This document shows, in pieces, positions 25,223 through 34,315 of a stretch of DNA of 64,000 nt. Made by a program: the position numbers and the translations under genes. The stretch's first letter is position 1. Every line of letters starts with the position of its first letter. The notes under the pieces are model-generated. The model made no database searches. It saw nothing but the letters and a program-made list of their open reading frames with translations, and was not told the DNA's origin. Source of the DNA: Siphonobacter sp. BAB-5405 (GTDB taxonomy: Bacteria; Bacteroidota; Bacteroidia; Cytophagales; Spirosomataceae); the NCBI RefSeq assembly GCF_002872335.1, contig NZ_NJAG01000005.1:186001-250000 (forward strand). The letters run 5' to 3'.

Positions 25223-27577
25223 TTACTTCTTCAACTTCTCCTGAAACAGCTTCAAAATCCGCTTGTACTCATCCATCCAGCTGGTAGGCTCTACGAATCC
25301 GTGGTCTTCCATGGGATAAGCGGCGAGTTCCCAGTTTTCTTTTCGCAATTCAATCAGTCGCTGCGAGAGACGTACAGCATCCTGGAAATGCACGTTTACG
25401 TCTACCATCCCGTGGCAGATGAGTAGGTTATCTTTCAGACCAGCGGCGTGATAAATCGGAGAGCTGCGACGGTACGCGAGCGAATCCGTTTGCGGTTCGT
25501 TCAGAATATTAGCCGTATAGCCGTGATTATACGCTGCCCAATCGGTTACGGGCCGGAGAGCCGCTCCCGCTTTGAATACGCCGGGTTTGGTGAACAAAGC
25601 CATCAGCGTCATAAACCCGCCGTAACTACCGCCGTACATGCCAATGCGTTTGGCGTTGATGCCCAGTTTTTGCGTCAGGTACTTCGCCCCGTCTACGTGA
25701 TCGTCGAGGTCCTTCCCCCCCATGAAGCGGTAAATGCCCGTTCGCCAGTCGCGACCGTAGCCCGCCGAACCCCGGTAATCCATGTCCAGTACCGTAAAGC
25801 CCTGATCCACCAGTAAGTTATGGAACATATATTCCCGGTAATACTGACTCCACCATTTGTGAGCGTTTTGCAGGTATCCGGCCCCGTGGACGAAGATGAC
25901 CGCCGCCCCGTTTTTCTTCTTCGGTACGTACAGACGGGCGTAAATATCCTGTCCGTCGCTGGCTTTTACTGTGATGACCTGCGGTTCTTTCCAGGCGTAG
26001 GATTTGAATTCATCGGAAAGAGAATTGGTAATTTTTTCCGCTTTCGCTCCCGCCTGGTTTTCCTGTAGATACAGTTCCCAGGGTTGCGTAGGCGTTGAAT
26101 AACGAACGAGCAGTTTCGTTTCATCCGGCGAAAGGCTTACCTCATGGGCTCCCGTACCAGTTGTCAGCTTCACGCGTTCACCGCCCGTAACCGCCATTTT
26201 ATACCAGTGCTGTTCTCCGGGGTGTACCTCATTCGACTGAAAATAGATCGTCTTTTTATCCTTGGACAGAACCGTTTGTTGTACTTCGAACTTGCCACTC
26301 GTGAGCTGCTTGCGTTCGTTTGTACGCAGGTTGATGCTGTACAAATGCGAGTATCCCGTCGCTTCTGACTGAAACAGTAACGTTTCCTTATCCAGCCAGG
26401 TCAGTGCATACGAACCGGGGCCACCCACCCAGGCCTCGTCGCGGAGGCGGTCGAGTACCTTCAGTTTCGCCGTAACCGGATCGAGCTGGGCAATCCAGCG
26501 GTCTTTGTTATCCTGCGAACGAACGATGACTACGGCATACGTACCATCTTCCGACCAGCTCGTACCGAAAAACTGTACCGGACGGACCTTCGATTTTTTG
26601 GACGTGGTATCCGCTTTATACTCCGACAGATATTTAGGCTGCTCCGTAATGCCCGTCAGGTCCTTTGCACTCACTTCGCGGATGGTATCCTTTTCGATGT
26701 CGTACAAAAACAACTGATGCGAAGCCAGGGGTGCTCCTACTTTGGTGCGGGCCGGAATGTCTTCCGTGAATCCTGATTCGGTGACGTAGTTAGGCACAAT
26801 CGTGCTCTTCGCTCCTGCCGCCGATTTTACCAGTTGAAAGGTCACGTATTTTCCGCTGGGAGCTGCCGTGGGAGCCATCAGGTTCCGTTCTTCCAGGTAA
26901 AATTCCTTAGGCCGCTTGGGCTGTTCGGCTTTGGTGATTTTAGCGGCGTCCTTTTTCTTATCGGCCCGTTCCTTCAACACTTCAAACATCGCTAATTGAT
27001 CCGATTTCAACCATTTTTCTTCTTCGTTGGCTTTCGGATCGGCTTTCTTACTACCCGACAAAAAGTTGGTCAACTGATTGATTTCACCCGAAGCCAGGTA
27101 CATGGAAAACAGGTTCATGCCGCGACGGAAAATCACCTGTCTTTCATCGCTACTGAACGTAGGATTACTTTCGCTTTCAACCGTATTCGTCAGCTGTCGA
27201 ATCTGTTTGGTAGACAGATCGAGGTAGAACAGGTCCCCATTCTTTTCGTACAGTTTTACGGTTTTCGCCTGATTATACTTCCCCGATTCGCTCGGTATAC
27301 GCTGCCGATCGGTTACACTTACTTTCGTAATCTTCTTGCTGGTGAGTTCGTAGGCATAGAGCGAATCGCTCTTGGCTCCTTCCGGATTCCAGGAAAAATA
27401 AACCTTGGAACCGTCTTCGGCCCAGTAGGGATTACTCGGCGAAACGCCCATCCATTTAGGGTCCCGCATGATCTTTTCGACGGTCAGCGGCCCCAGTTTT
27501 TGGGCCATGACAGGTAGGGCAGGTAGGCTTAGAAGCAGACCCAGTGAAAGGGCCCGGACGTTAGGAAGATGAAACAT
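25223..27577 (-). CDS. exported S9-family prolyl oligopeptidase/dipeptidyl peptidase
   Basis: The start is taken at 27577 (MFHLPNVRALSLGLLLSLP, signal peptide); an ATG at 27598 would add seven residues. The 784-residue protein has an N-terminal beta-propeller (about 40-520, with WD/TolB-like repeats such as SWSEDGTYAVV) and a C-terminal alpha/beta hydrolase. The nucleophile Ser651 is in GGSYGGFMT; the catalytic His is in MEDHGF near the C-terminus and the acid in GMVDVNV. It probably cleaves peptides in the periplasm. It is monocistronic and divergent from the helicase gene. Confidence 0.92.
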   Translation of the reverse strand: MFHLPNVRALSLGLLLSLPALPVMAQKLGPLTVEKIMRDPKWMGVSPSNPYWAEDGSKVYFSWNPEGAKSDSLYAYELTSKKITKVSVTDRQRIPSESGKYNQAKTVKLYEKNGDLFYLDLSTKQIRQLTNTVESESNPTFSSDERQVIFRRGMNLFSMYLASGEINQLTNFLSGSKKADPKANEEEKWLKSDQLAMFEVLKERADKKKDAAKITKAEQPKRPKEFYLEERNLMAPTAAPSGKYVTFQLVKSAAGAKSTIVPNYVTESGFTEDIPARTKVGAPLASHQLFLYDIEKDTIREVSAKDLTGITEQPKYLSEYKADTTSKKSKVRPVQFFGTSWSEDGTYAVVIVRSQDNKDRWIAQLDPVTAKLKVLDRLRDEAWVGGPGSYALTWLDKETLLFQSEATGYSHLYSINLRTNERKQLTSGKFEVQQTVLSKDKKTIYFQSNEVHPGEQHWYKMAVTGGERVKLTTGTGAHEVSLSPDETKLLVRYSTPTQPWELYLQENQAGAKAEKITNSLSDEFKSYAWKEPQVITVKASDGQDIYARLYVPKKKNGAAVIFVHGAGYLQNAHKWWSQYYREYMFHNLLVDQGFTVLDMDYRGSAGYGRDWRTGIYRFMGGKDLDDHVDGAKYLTQKLGINAKRIGMYGGSYGGFMTLMALFTKPGVFKAGAALRPVTDWAAYNHGYTANILNEPQTDSLAYRRSSPIYHAAGLKDNLLICHGMVDVNVHFQDAVRLSQRLIELRKENWELAAYPMEDHGFVEPTSWMDEYKRILKLFQEKLKK

Positions 27578-27849
27578 ACAATGGGATGAACGCAGCATCG
27601 GGCTGCTTAGCTGTTTACCGAAGTGCTAATGAATGCCTTAAAAATACGGGATCGTGCGTATTTCTAACGTCTTTGGCGACTAAACCTTATTTCTTACAGG
27701 TCAAAAAGCCCATTTCCAAAATCAAGCTAGTCATTCGTTTGGATGCTGCCCCAAATGATTTCTCTCACGCTAGCCATTCATTGGTCGCTTTTGTGCTGTT
27801 TCCCAAGGCTTTTTGCGACCTTTGTGTTTTCGTTGGAAGGAATAAGAAG

Positions 27850-29232
27850 ATGACGTTCGAAGATTTTAACCTCAATCGGCAATTGCTCAATGCCGTAAGC
27901 GAGGCCGGATATGAGCAACCCACCGACATTCAGGAACAGGCCATTCCGCTGGTTCTGGCGGGTCACGATGTATTGGGGATTGCTCAGACTGGTACGGGCA
28001 AAACAGCGGCTTACGTCCTACCCATTCTGTATAAGGTCAAGTACGCTCAGGGTTCGGCACCACGGGCTCTGATCCTGGCTCCGACCCGCGAGCTGGTCAT
28101 GCAGATTGGCGATGCCATTGAGCAATTGGGCAAATATACCGATTTGCGGACGCTCTGTCTGTACGGCGGACTCGGCCCCAAAACGCAAATTGAGGCTCTT
28201 ACGGTTGGCGTGGACATTCTGGTCAGTACGCCGGGCCGCTTCATGGATCTCTACCTTCGCGGCGACATCATCACCAAAGAACTAAAAGTGATGGTACTCG
28301 ATGAAGCCGACAAGATGATGGATATGGGTTTCATGCCGCAGATCCGCCGGATTCTCGAAATCATTCCCCGCAAACGGCAGAACCTGTTGTTTTCGGCTAC
28401 CTTCCCGGAAAAAGTAGAGAAGTTTTCGTTCGAGTTTCTGGAATTTCCGACCCGTATTGAAGTAACGCCGCAGGCAACGACGGCAACGACGGTGAATCAG
28501 GTCATTTATTCCGTACCGAACCTGCACACGAAAATCAATCTGCTGGGTTACCTCTTACAAGACCCCGCGTTTCAGAAGGTGATGATTTTCGTTCGCTCGA
28601 AGGAAGTCGCCGATAATATTCACAAATTCATTTCACGGAAGGTCTTCTCGGAAGAGGAAGTTCGGGTCATCCATGCCAACAAGGGCCAGAATACGCGAAT
28701 CAACGCCATGCAGGCCTTCCGGGATAATACAATCCGGGTACTGGTGGCGACGGACGTGGCCGCCCGAGGGATTGACGTGCAGGAAGTTACGCACGTTATT
28801 AACTTCGACGTACCGCTGATTTACGAAGATTACGTCCACCGGATCGGTCGGACCGGACGGGCTTTCCGTACCGGTGAGGCTATCACCTTCGTTACGGAAG
28901 CCGAAGAATACCACATTGAGAAAATTGAAAAAATCATTGGTCAGGAAATTCCGGTGGAATTCTTACCCGAAGCGGTCGAAGTAACCAATACGCCTTTTCA
29001 GGAACGGCAGGACATGCTGCGGGAAGTGGATGACCAACGGAAGAAGGCCGATCCGACTTTTAAAGGAGCTTTCCACGAGAAAAAGGCCAGACCCTGGCAG
29101 AAAGCTCAGGCCGCCGGTCGGCCCGGCAGTAAATCCGGCGGACCCAAAGCCAGCAAACCAGGCGGACGGCCCGGACCCAAAAATTCGGGCGGCAAAAAGC
29201 CCACCAGCGGACCAAAACGAGGCAGACGATAA
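27850..29232 (+). CDS. DEAD-box ATP-dependent RNA helicase (RhlE-like)
   Basis: The start is the ATG at 27850 (MTFEDFNLNRQLLNAV, Q-motif region); the frame extends upstream to 27586, but that part is not protein-like. The 460-residue helicase shows all core motifs: AQTGTGKT (I), PTRELV (Ia), DEAD (II, in VLDEADKMMD), SAT (III), and HRIGRTGR (VI). A basic Gly/Pro/Lys-rich tail of about 50 residues (from KKARPWQK) probably binds RNA. It unwinds RNA in ribosome assembly or mRNA turnover. The gene ends just before a triple-hairpin element. Confidence 0.95.
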   Translation: MTFEDFNLNRQLLNAVSEAGYEQPTDIQEQAIPLVLAGHDVLGIAQTGTGKTAAYVLPILYKVKYAQGSAPRALILAPTRELVMQIGDAIEQLGKYTDLRTLCLYGGLGPKTQIEALTVGVDILVSTPGRFMDLYLRGDIITKELKVMVLDEADKMMDMGFMPQIRRILEIIPRKRQNLLFSATFPEKVEKFSFEFLEFPTRIEVTPQATTATTVNQVIYSVPNLHTKINLLGYLLQDPAFQKVMIFVRSKEVADNIHKFISRKVFSEEEVRVIHANKGQNTRINAMQAFRDNTIRVLVATDVAARGIDVQEVTHVINFDVPLIYEDYVHRIGRTGRAFRTGEAITFVTEAEEYHIEKIEKIIGQEIPVEFLPEAVEVTNTPFQERQDMLREVDDQRKKADPTFKGAFHEKKARPWQKAQAAGRPGSKSGGPKASKPGGRPGPKNSGGKKPTSGPKRGRR

Positions 29233-29237
29233 AAGCT

Positions 29238-29325
29238 CACCCCGATCTGAAATCGGAGTGTAAGGGTTTCGCGTCTGAGACGCTTCACCACGGCTTGTCC
29301 TGATCTGTGATCGGAGCAAGCCGTG
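29238..29325. repeat. compound palindromic (REP-like) element with three stem-loops
   Basis: Three hairpins in 88 bp: CCGAT/ATCGG within 29238-29260, GCGTCTGAGACGC at 29271-29283, and CACGGCTTG (29289-29297) with CAAGCCGTG (29317-29325) enclosing GATC-tgt-GATC. The first and third share the GATCTG core. It fills the gap between convergent genes and could terminate both. The structure is like bacterial REP/BIME elements; I saw no second copy in this window. Confidence 0.6.
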
Positions 29326-29333
29326 ACTGTACC

Positions 29334-29834
29334 CTAATAAAACTGAATGTTCAGCGACTGTCCACCCGGCCAGGCTCCGAACACTTCTTCAGCTTTCCGG
29401 TAACGAAAGGTGAATATTTCCCGCAGTTTATCTTTCGCTATGATCGCGTGAGCGATATCCCCCAGAATCCAGAAAGGTAGCCGGTAATGCACGATGTCGG
29501 TCATTTCCACGCCGCCCGCAATCTCCCGAAAATGGTGCTGGTGATGCCACAGACTGTACGGTCCAAACCGCTGTTCGTCCACAAAATAAGCATGATCTTT
29601 TACGTGGGTAATCTCCGTCATCCAATACAGCGGAATGCCGAATAAGGGCTTTACGGTATATTCAATGATTTGTCCGGCGTACATCCGGTCGCCGTGGTGG
29701 TGGCTTCGGATATCAAAGCCCATCGTGGACGGTGTTATATTTTTAAGATTTCCGGGCTGACTAAAAAAATCCCAGGCCTGATCCAGCGTAATGGGTAACT
29801 TCTGAATCGTTTTCAGTGAATAGGTGCGGGACAT
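29334..29834 (-). CDS. SRPBCC-family (START-like) ligand-binding protein
   Basis: The start is the ATG at 29834 (MSRTYSLKTIQKLPITLDQAWDFFSQP). The 166-residue soluble protein has the SRPBCC helix-grip fold, seen in the N-terminal LDQAWDFFSQPGNLKNITP and the C-terminal FRYRKAEEVFG. Close relatives in Bacteroidota are often mislabelled 'cell division inhibitor'; the ligand is unknown. It is convergent with the helicase gene and divergent from the NTF2-like gene. Confidence 0.82.
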   Translation of the reverse strand: MSRTYSLKTIQKLPITLDQAWDFFSQPGNLKNITPSTMGFDIRSHHHGDRMYAGQIIEYTVKPLFGIPLYWMTEITHVKDHAYFVDEQRFGPYSLWHHQHHFREIAGGVEMTDIVHYRLPFWILGDIAHAIIAKDKLREIFTFRYRKAEEVFGAWPGGQSLNIQFY

Positions 29835-29982
29835 AACGTAGGGATTGGTTCGATTGTACTCATCGAACAATTAACCCTACCAAAAGTTACAATTCTGTCG
29901 TAATTTGCATTGAACGTTTTTTCTGAAACGTTTCTTTAATGTTTAGTACGTTTTACTCGATCTTTTAATTTCTGTATCCACC

Positions 29983-30381
29983 ATGACTGCACTGGAAATT
30001 GTTCAACACTATTATACCTATTTCAACGACAAAAACTGGCAGGGGATGCTAAGCCTGGTAGATCCTGAAATCCGTCATGAACCCAACCAGGGTGATGCCC
30101 GCATCGGCATCGAGCAGTTTACCAAGTTTCTTGAGCACATGGATGAAAGCTACGAAGAAACTTTAACCGATCTGGTCTTTTTCAGCGAACCTACGCAAAC
30201 GCGGGTGGCCGCTGAATTCGTAGTGAATGGCGTTTATAAAAAGGGGGAAGACGGTCTGCCCGAAGCTCGTCATCAAACCTACGAATTGCCCGCTGGAGCT
30301 TTTCTGGAAGTGAAAGACGGAAAAATTACTCGCGTTACGACGTATTACAACCTGCCCCTCTGGATTCAACGCGTTTCGTAG
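29983..30381 (+). CDS. NTF2-like/SnoaL-type protein
   Basis: This 132-residue protein matches the NTF2-like ketosteroid-isomerase fold: helix ALEIVQHYYTYFNDKNWQGML, then LVDPEIRHEPNQG, and strands ending ITRVTTYYNLPLWI. Such proteins bind small hydrophobic molecules or act as isomerases or hydrolases. The conserved acidic residue pattern is present, but substrate is unknown. The GNAT gene begins 67 bp later on the same strand. Confidence 0.82.
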   Translation: MTALEIVQHYYTYFNDKNWQGMLSLVDPEIRHEPNQGDARIGIEQFTKFLEHMDESYEETLTDLVFFSEPTQTRVAAEFVVNGVYKKGEDGLPEARHQTYELPAGAFLEVKDGKITRVTTYYNLPLWIQRVS

Positions 30382-30448
30382 TCTAAAGGCATTGCGGTGG
30401 GGCGTAACTTTTGCAGCTTCACGCCCAACCCAGATTTTTCCTGATTCT

Positions 30449-31048
30449 ATGCATTTCATTCATAAAACTGGACAGGCAATTGAAGAAGTATTCGATGACC
30501 TGGCCCATTTACGTATTGCAGTATTCCGAAGTTTCCCGTACCTCTATGAAGGCTCCCTAGCGTACGAAAAAGCGTATTTGCAGACCTATACGAAGACGGA
30601 GCGTTCCTTCCTGTTTGCGGCATATGACGGCAATCAGATGATCGGAGCCACCACCTGTATTCCCCTGGAAGAGGAAACCGCCGAGGTTCGTCAGCCGTTT
30701 GAAGAAGCGGGCATGGATATTCGTACTGTTTTTTATTTCGGAGAAAGTATCCTCCTGCCCGACTATCGGGGTCAGGGATTGGGGCATCGTTTTTTTGATG
30801 AACGGGAAGCCCATGCTCGCAGCTTTGGTACGTTTCAAACGGCCTGCTTTTGTTCCGTGGTTCGCCCGGACATGCATCCGGCTCGTCCGCATGACTACCG
30901 TCCCCTCGACGAATTCTGGACCAAACGCGGCTATCATCGCGAACCTTCGCTGCAAAGCCATATGGAATGGCCCGACGTTGGGGAAACTACCTCAACGGCC
31001 AAACCCATGGTGTATTGGCTCAAAGCCCTATCACCCACTACTGCATAA
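30449..31048 (+). CDS. GNAT-family N-acetyltransferase
   Basis: The start is the ATG at 30449 (MHFIHKTGQAIEEVF); the longer frame from 30392 lacks protein-like sequence. The 199-residue protein has the GNAT acetyl-CoA site ILLPDYRGQGLGHRFF at about residues 105-120. It lies 12 bp before a carbon-nitrogen hydrolase. In many bacteria the same two domains are fused in one polypeptide (GNAT/CN-hydrolase), so these are probably partner enzymes acting on one substrate. Confidence 0.86.
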   Translation: MHFIHKTGQAIEEVFDDLAHLRIAVFRSFPYLYEGSLAYEKAYLQTYTKTERSFLFAAYDGNQMIGATTCIPLEEETAEVRQPFEEAGMDIRTVFYFGESILLPDYRGQGLGHRFFDEREAHARSFGTFQTACFCSVVRPDMHPARPHDYRPLDEFWTKRGYHREPSLQSHMEWPDVGETTSTAKPMVYWLKALSPTTA

Positions 31049-31060
31049 ACTCCTGTACCC

Positions 31061-31960
31061 TTGGAAGTAACGATTGCCGCTGCTCAATATCCGATTACTG
31101 AACACGTTGATTTTCTAGCCTGGCGTCGGCATACCGAACGCTGGGTAGCCCAGGCTGCCGGGCAAAAAGCCCAACTGTTGATATTTCCCGAATACGGGTC
31201 GATGGAACTGGTGAGTCTGTTTTCGGAAGACATTCGCCAGAACATCCGCCAGCAGGTCCGGGAAATGGACGCTTTACGGGCCGATTTCTGTACGGTTTTC
31301 GCTGAACTGGCCCGCCAATACGGCGTCAGTATCGTGGCTCCGAGTTTTCCGGTACTCCTGAAAAAAGAACTGGTCAATCGAGCCTACGTTTTCTCGCCCA
31401 AAGGCCTCGTGGGATATCAGGACAAATTTTTCATGACCCGTTTCGAAAATGAGCACTGGGGTATTTCGAGTGGTGAAAAAGAACTGACCATGTTTGAAGC
31501 GGACTGGGGCCGCTTTGGTATTCAGATTTGCTACGACGTTGAATTTTCGCTGAGTTCGCAGTTGCTCTGTAACCTGGGAGCTTCACTAGTGGTAGCCCCA
31601 AGCTGTACCGAAACCATTCGCGGAGCTACGCGGGTACACGTGGGTGCCCGGGCAAGAGCTTTGGAAAATCAGTGTTATACCGTCGTTTCGCAGACCGTGG
31701 GAAATGCCCTTTGGTCACCCGCGGTGGATATTAACTACGGATTTTCTGCTTTTTACTCGACCCCTGATACGGGTTTACCCGAAGAAGGAATCATTGCTTC
31801 GCATACGCCGCAGGCCGAAACCTGGCTGATACAGACGCTCGATTTTTCAAAAATTGAGGAAGTACGAAACAACGGAAGCGTTTTCAACTTCAAAGACCAC
31901 CGGCGATTGTACGGTGGCTTTATGGAAGATCAGGTGAAACTGCACCGAGCGATCCTTTAA
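31061..31960 (+). CDS. carbon-nitrogen hydrolase (nitrilase superfamily)
   Basis: The 299-residue enzyme begins at a TTG codon (31061); MEVTIAAAQYPI aligns with the standard family N-terminus and no ATG fits, so TTG is likely real. The catalytic triad is intact: Glu44 (IFPEYG), Lys122 (YQDKFF) and Cys157 (IQICYD). The reaction class is amide hydrolysis; the substrate is unknown. It is 12 bp after the GNAT gene and probably translated from the same mRNA. Confidence 0.9.
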   Translation: MEVTIAAAQYPITEHVDFLAWRRHTERWVAQAAGQKAQLLIFPEYGSMELVSLFSEDIRQNIRQQVREMDALRADFCTVFAELARQYGVSIVAPSFPVLLKKELVNRAYVFSPKGLVGYQDKFFMTRFENEHWGISSGEKELTMFEADWGRFGIQICYDVEFSLSSQLLCNLGASLVVAPSCTETIRGATRVHVGARARALENQCYTVVSQTVGNALWSPAVDINYGFSAFYSTPDTGLPEEGIIASHTPQAETWLIQTLDFSKIEEVRNNGSVFNFKDHRRLYGGFMEDQVKLHRAIL

Positions 31961-31966
31961 TTTTAT

Positions 31967-31994
31967 GTCCGTAACGGTGGTTACGGACTTTTTT
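31967..31994 (+). terminator. terminator of the GNAT/hydrolase operon
   Basis: A perfect 9-bp stem (GTCCGTAAC at 31967-31975 with GTTACGGAC at 31980-31988), a 4-nt loop and a six-T tract. Confidence 0.9.
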
Positions 31995-32176
31995 ATGGGT
32001 AAACGTTACGATCCGAAAAGCTCGTAAACATCTTTATTTATTCCGTTCCAGGTAACCGTAACCTACGCTTCACTGTCATTGTTAGGGAAAATAGCGTCCT
32101 TGGATGGACTGAACGGGTTCCTCAACTGAAGAATAAGGTTTACTTTGCCACTGCTAAACCTAGACTTCTTCAAGTT

Positions 32177-33889
32177 ATGCCCTCTTTTTCCAGACCCTGG
32201 TCTCGCCAAACATCCATCCTTTCGGCTTGGATGGCCCTTAGTTTATTCTTTTGTTCAGCGATTTCTACTTCTGCTCAAAATCCTGCGATTCAAGTAGATC
32301 TCAAGCAGGAAATTGCCCCCATGAATCCCGTATGGGCCTGGTTTGGGTATGACGAACCCAACTATACCTACATGAAAGACGGGCAAAAATTATTAACGGA
32401 ACTAGCCCAATTAAGCCCCGTACCCGTTTATGTCCGAACGCATAGTCTGTTAGTAACGGGAGATGGTAAAGCGGCCCTGAAATGGGGTTCTACTAATGCG
32501 TATACCGAAGATGCCAACGGGCAGCCCATTTATAACTGGGCCATTGTGGATAGTATTTTCGACAGTTATGTGAAGCGAGGCATGAAGCCCCTGGCTCAGA
32601 TTGGCTTTATGCCGCAAGCCTTGTCCACGCATCCGGAACCGTATCGGCATTACTGGAAGCCAGGCGACCCCTACACGGATATTATTACGGGTTGGGCCTA
32701 TCCACCCAAGGATTACAATAAATGGCGGGAATTGGTCTATCAGTGGGTCAAACACTCGGTCGAACGCTACGGCCAGAAGGAAGTGGAAAGCTGGTACTGG
32801 GAAGTCTGGAACGAGCCCAACGGGCATTACTGGAAAGGTACGCAGGAAGAATTTCTGAAGCTTTACGACTACGCCGCCGATGGTTTGAAACGGGCCTTGC
32901 CGACCGCCAAAATCGGGGGCATCAATATTGCGGGTACGCGGGGCAAGGGAGCCACTGAGTGGACTAATAACTTTATCAAGCATTGCATTTCGGGTACCAA
33001 CTACGCTACCGGAAAGAAGGGTTCGCCCGTGGATGCCATTCTGTTTCACGCCAAGGGGCAGCCTAAACTAGTGGATGGCTCGGTCCGTATGGACATGTCC
33101 GCCCAGTTGAATGACATCAAGACGGGTTTTGCGATTACGGCGGCGTATCCCGAGACCAAAGATTTACCCATTATTATCGGTGAATCGGACCCGGAAGGTT
33201 GTGCGGCCTGCGGTATGGCAACGAATCCCGAGAATGCGTACCGGAACGGCACCATGTACTCCAGTTATACCGCCGCGACGTTTGCCCGAAAGTATCTGCT
33301 GGCGGATCTGGCTAAAATCAACTTTCTGGGTGCCGTGTCCTGGTCCTTTGAATTTGAAGATCAGCCCTGGTTCTACGGGTTTCGGGATTTAGCTACGAAT
33401 GGCGTTGACAAGCCGGTTTTGAATGTGTTCCGCATGTTTGGGATGATGTCGGGAAAACGGGTCATGGCTCAAAGCAATCGCATGTATGCGTTGGCAGATG
33501 TTCTGAAATCAAGCGTCCACGGACCAACCTCCGATATTGGAGCCCTGGCGACCAGTGATCAGAAAACCGCAGCCGTGATGGTCTGGAACTACCACGATGA
33601 CGACAAACCAGGACCTATGGAAACCGTCAACCTGGAGATCGCTCACGTTCCGGCCCGCAAAGCAACGTTGCGTATCTATGTAATTGACAAGGAAAATAGC
33701 AATTCCTACGAGGCCTGGAAAAAGATGGGTTCTCCGCAAAAGCCCAGTTCCCAGCAGATTGCGGCTCTGGAAAAAGCAGGAAAATTAAAATGCCTGGTTA
33801 CGCGGAAAGTAAAAACCGTCGATGCGAAAGTCTCTTTGCCCATTACGCTGGAACGGCAGGCCGTAGCTCTGGTCAAGCTGGATTGGTAG
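32177..33889 (+). CDS. exported glycoside hydrolase, GH39-like
   Basis: The 570-residue protein has a signal peptide (residues 1-33, cleavage near STSAQ) and a TIM-barrel catalytic domain similar to GH39 beta-xylosidases. The acid/base Glu213 is in EVWNEPNGHYW, and the likely nucleophile Glu336 is in IIIGESDPEG, both at strand ends as in clan A. A beta-sandwich C-terminal domain follows (about 440-570). The real sugar is unknown; some GH39 enzymes act on other sugars. It has no polysaccharide-utilisation partners here, and the preceding 180 bp contain no clear promoter. Confidence 0.85.
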   Translation: MPSFSRPWSRQTSILSAWMALSLFFCSAISTSAQNPAIQVDLKQEIAPMNPVWAWFGYDEPNYTYMKDGQKLLTELAQLSPVPVYVRTHSLLVTGDGKAALKWGSTNAYTEDANGQPIYNWAIVDSIFDSYVKRGMKPLAQIGFMPQALSTHPEPYRHYWKPGDPYTDIITGWAYPPKDYNKWRELVYQWVKHSVERYGQKEVESWYWEVWNEPNGHYWKGTQEEFLKLYDYAADGLKRALPTAKIGGINIAGTRGKGATEWTNNFIKHCISGTNYATGKKGSPVDAILFHAKGQPKLVDGSVRMDMSAQLNDIKTGFAITAAYPETKDLPIIIGESDPEGCAACGMATNPENAYRNGTMYSSYTAATFARKYLLADLAKINFLGAVSWSFEFEDQPWFYGFRDLATNGVDKPVLNVFRMFGMMSGKRVMAQSNRMYALADVLKSSVHGPTSDIGALATSDQKTAAVMVWNYHDDDKPGPMETVNLEIAHVPARKATLRIYVIDKENSNSYEAWKKMGSPQKPSSQQIAALEKAGKLKCLVTRKVKTVDAKVSLPITLERQAVALVKLDW

Positions 33890-33912
33890 GCAGGATTATA
33901 CTACTCAAAAGC

Positions 33913-33956
33913 CATGCGGGAAGAATGGAAATGCTCTTTTCCCTTCTTCCCGCATG
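33913..33956. terminator. inverted repeat between convergent genes
   Basis: CATGCGGGAAGAA at 33913-33925 pairs perfectly with TTCTTCCCGCATG at 33944-33956, with an 18-nt loop. It probably ends both the GH39 gene and the minus-strand pair; a poly-T tract is weak. Confidence 0.65.
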
Positions 33957-33970
33957 ATTACTCACTCCGA

Positions 33971-34303
33971 TCAGCCTACTAACCGGATTCCCGTCACCTT
34001 TTCAATCGCGTCCCAGATTACGGTTACGGCGGCGTTCCAGGCTTTTTCGATGGTTACCTGAGCAACACCCTGCAGCGTTTTCAGAAAGTTCAGTACCATA
34101 TCCTGTAAACTGTCCAGAAAAAACTCCCGGGTTTCTTCCGTGATTTCACCCGTCGCAATACCCGCCGTAATCAGGACCGACTGCTGGGCGATGGCTTTTA
34201 GCTGCCGATCCCGAAAACCCTGAATGGTCGTCACATCTTTACCCAGTACCGCGGATACCGCCGTGCTGATGTCTTTCATGAGTTGCGTAATGTCCAGCTC
34301 CAT
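33971..34303 (-). CDS. hypothetical protein, helical
   Basis: I do not recognise this 110-residue protein. It looks all-helical, with no signal peptide and a C-terminal amphipathic stretch (TIEKAWNAAVTVIWDAIEKV). It follows the lipoprotein gene by only 12 bp on the same strand, so the two are probably one operon with a shared function at the membrane. The ATG at 34303 is the only good start. Confidence 0.65.
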   Translation of the reverse strand: MELDITQLMKDISTAVSAVLGKDVTTIQGFRDRQLKAIAQQSVLITAGIATGEITEETREFFLDSLQDMVLNFLKTLQGVAQVTIEKAWNAAVTVIWDAIEKVTGIRLVG

Positions 34304-34315
34304 GGGTGCGTAAGG

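Noticed and set aside
27586-27849. N-terminal extension of the DEAD-box helicase
   Set aside because: The sequence before 27850 is Cys- and Ser-rich without similarity to helicases; the Q-motif starts right after the ATG at 27850.
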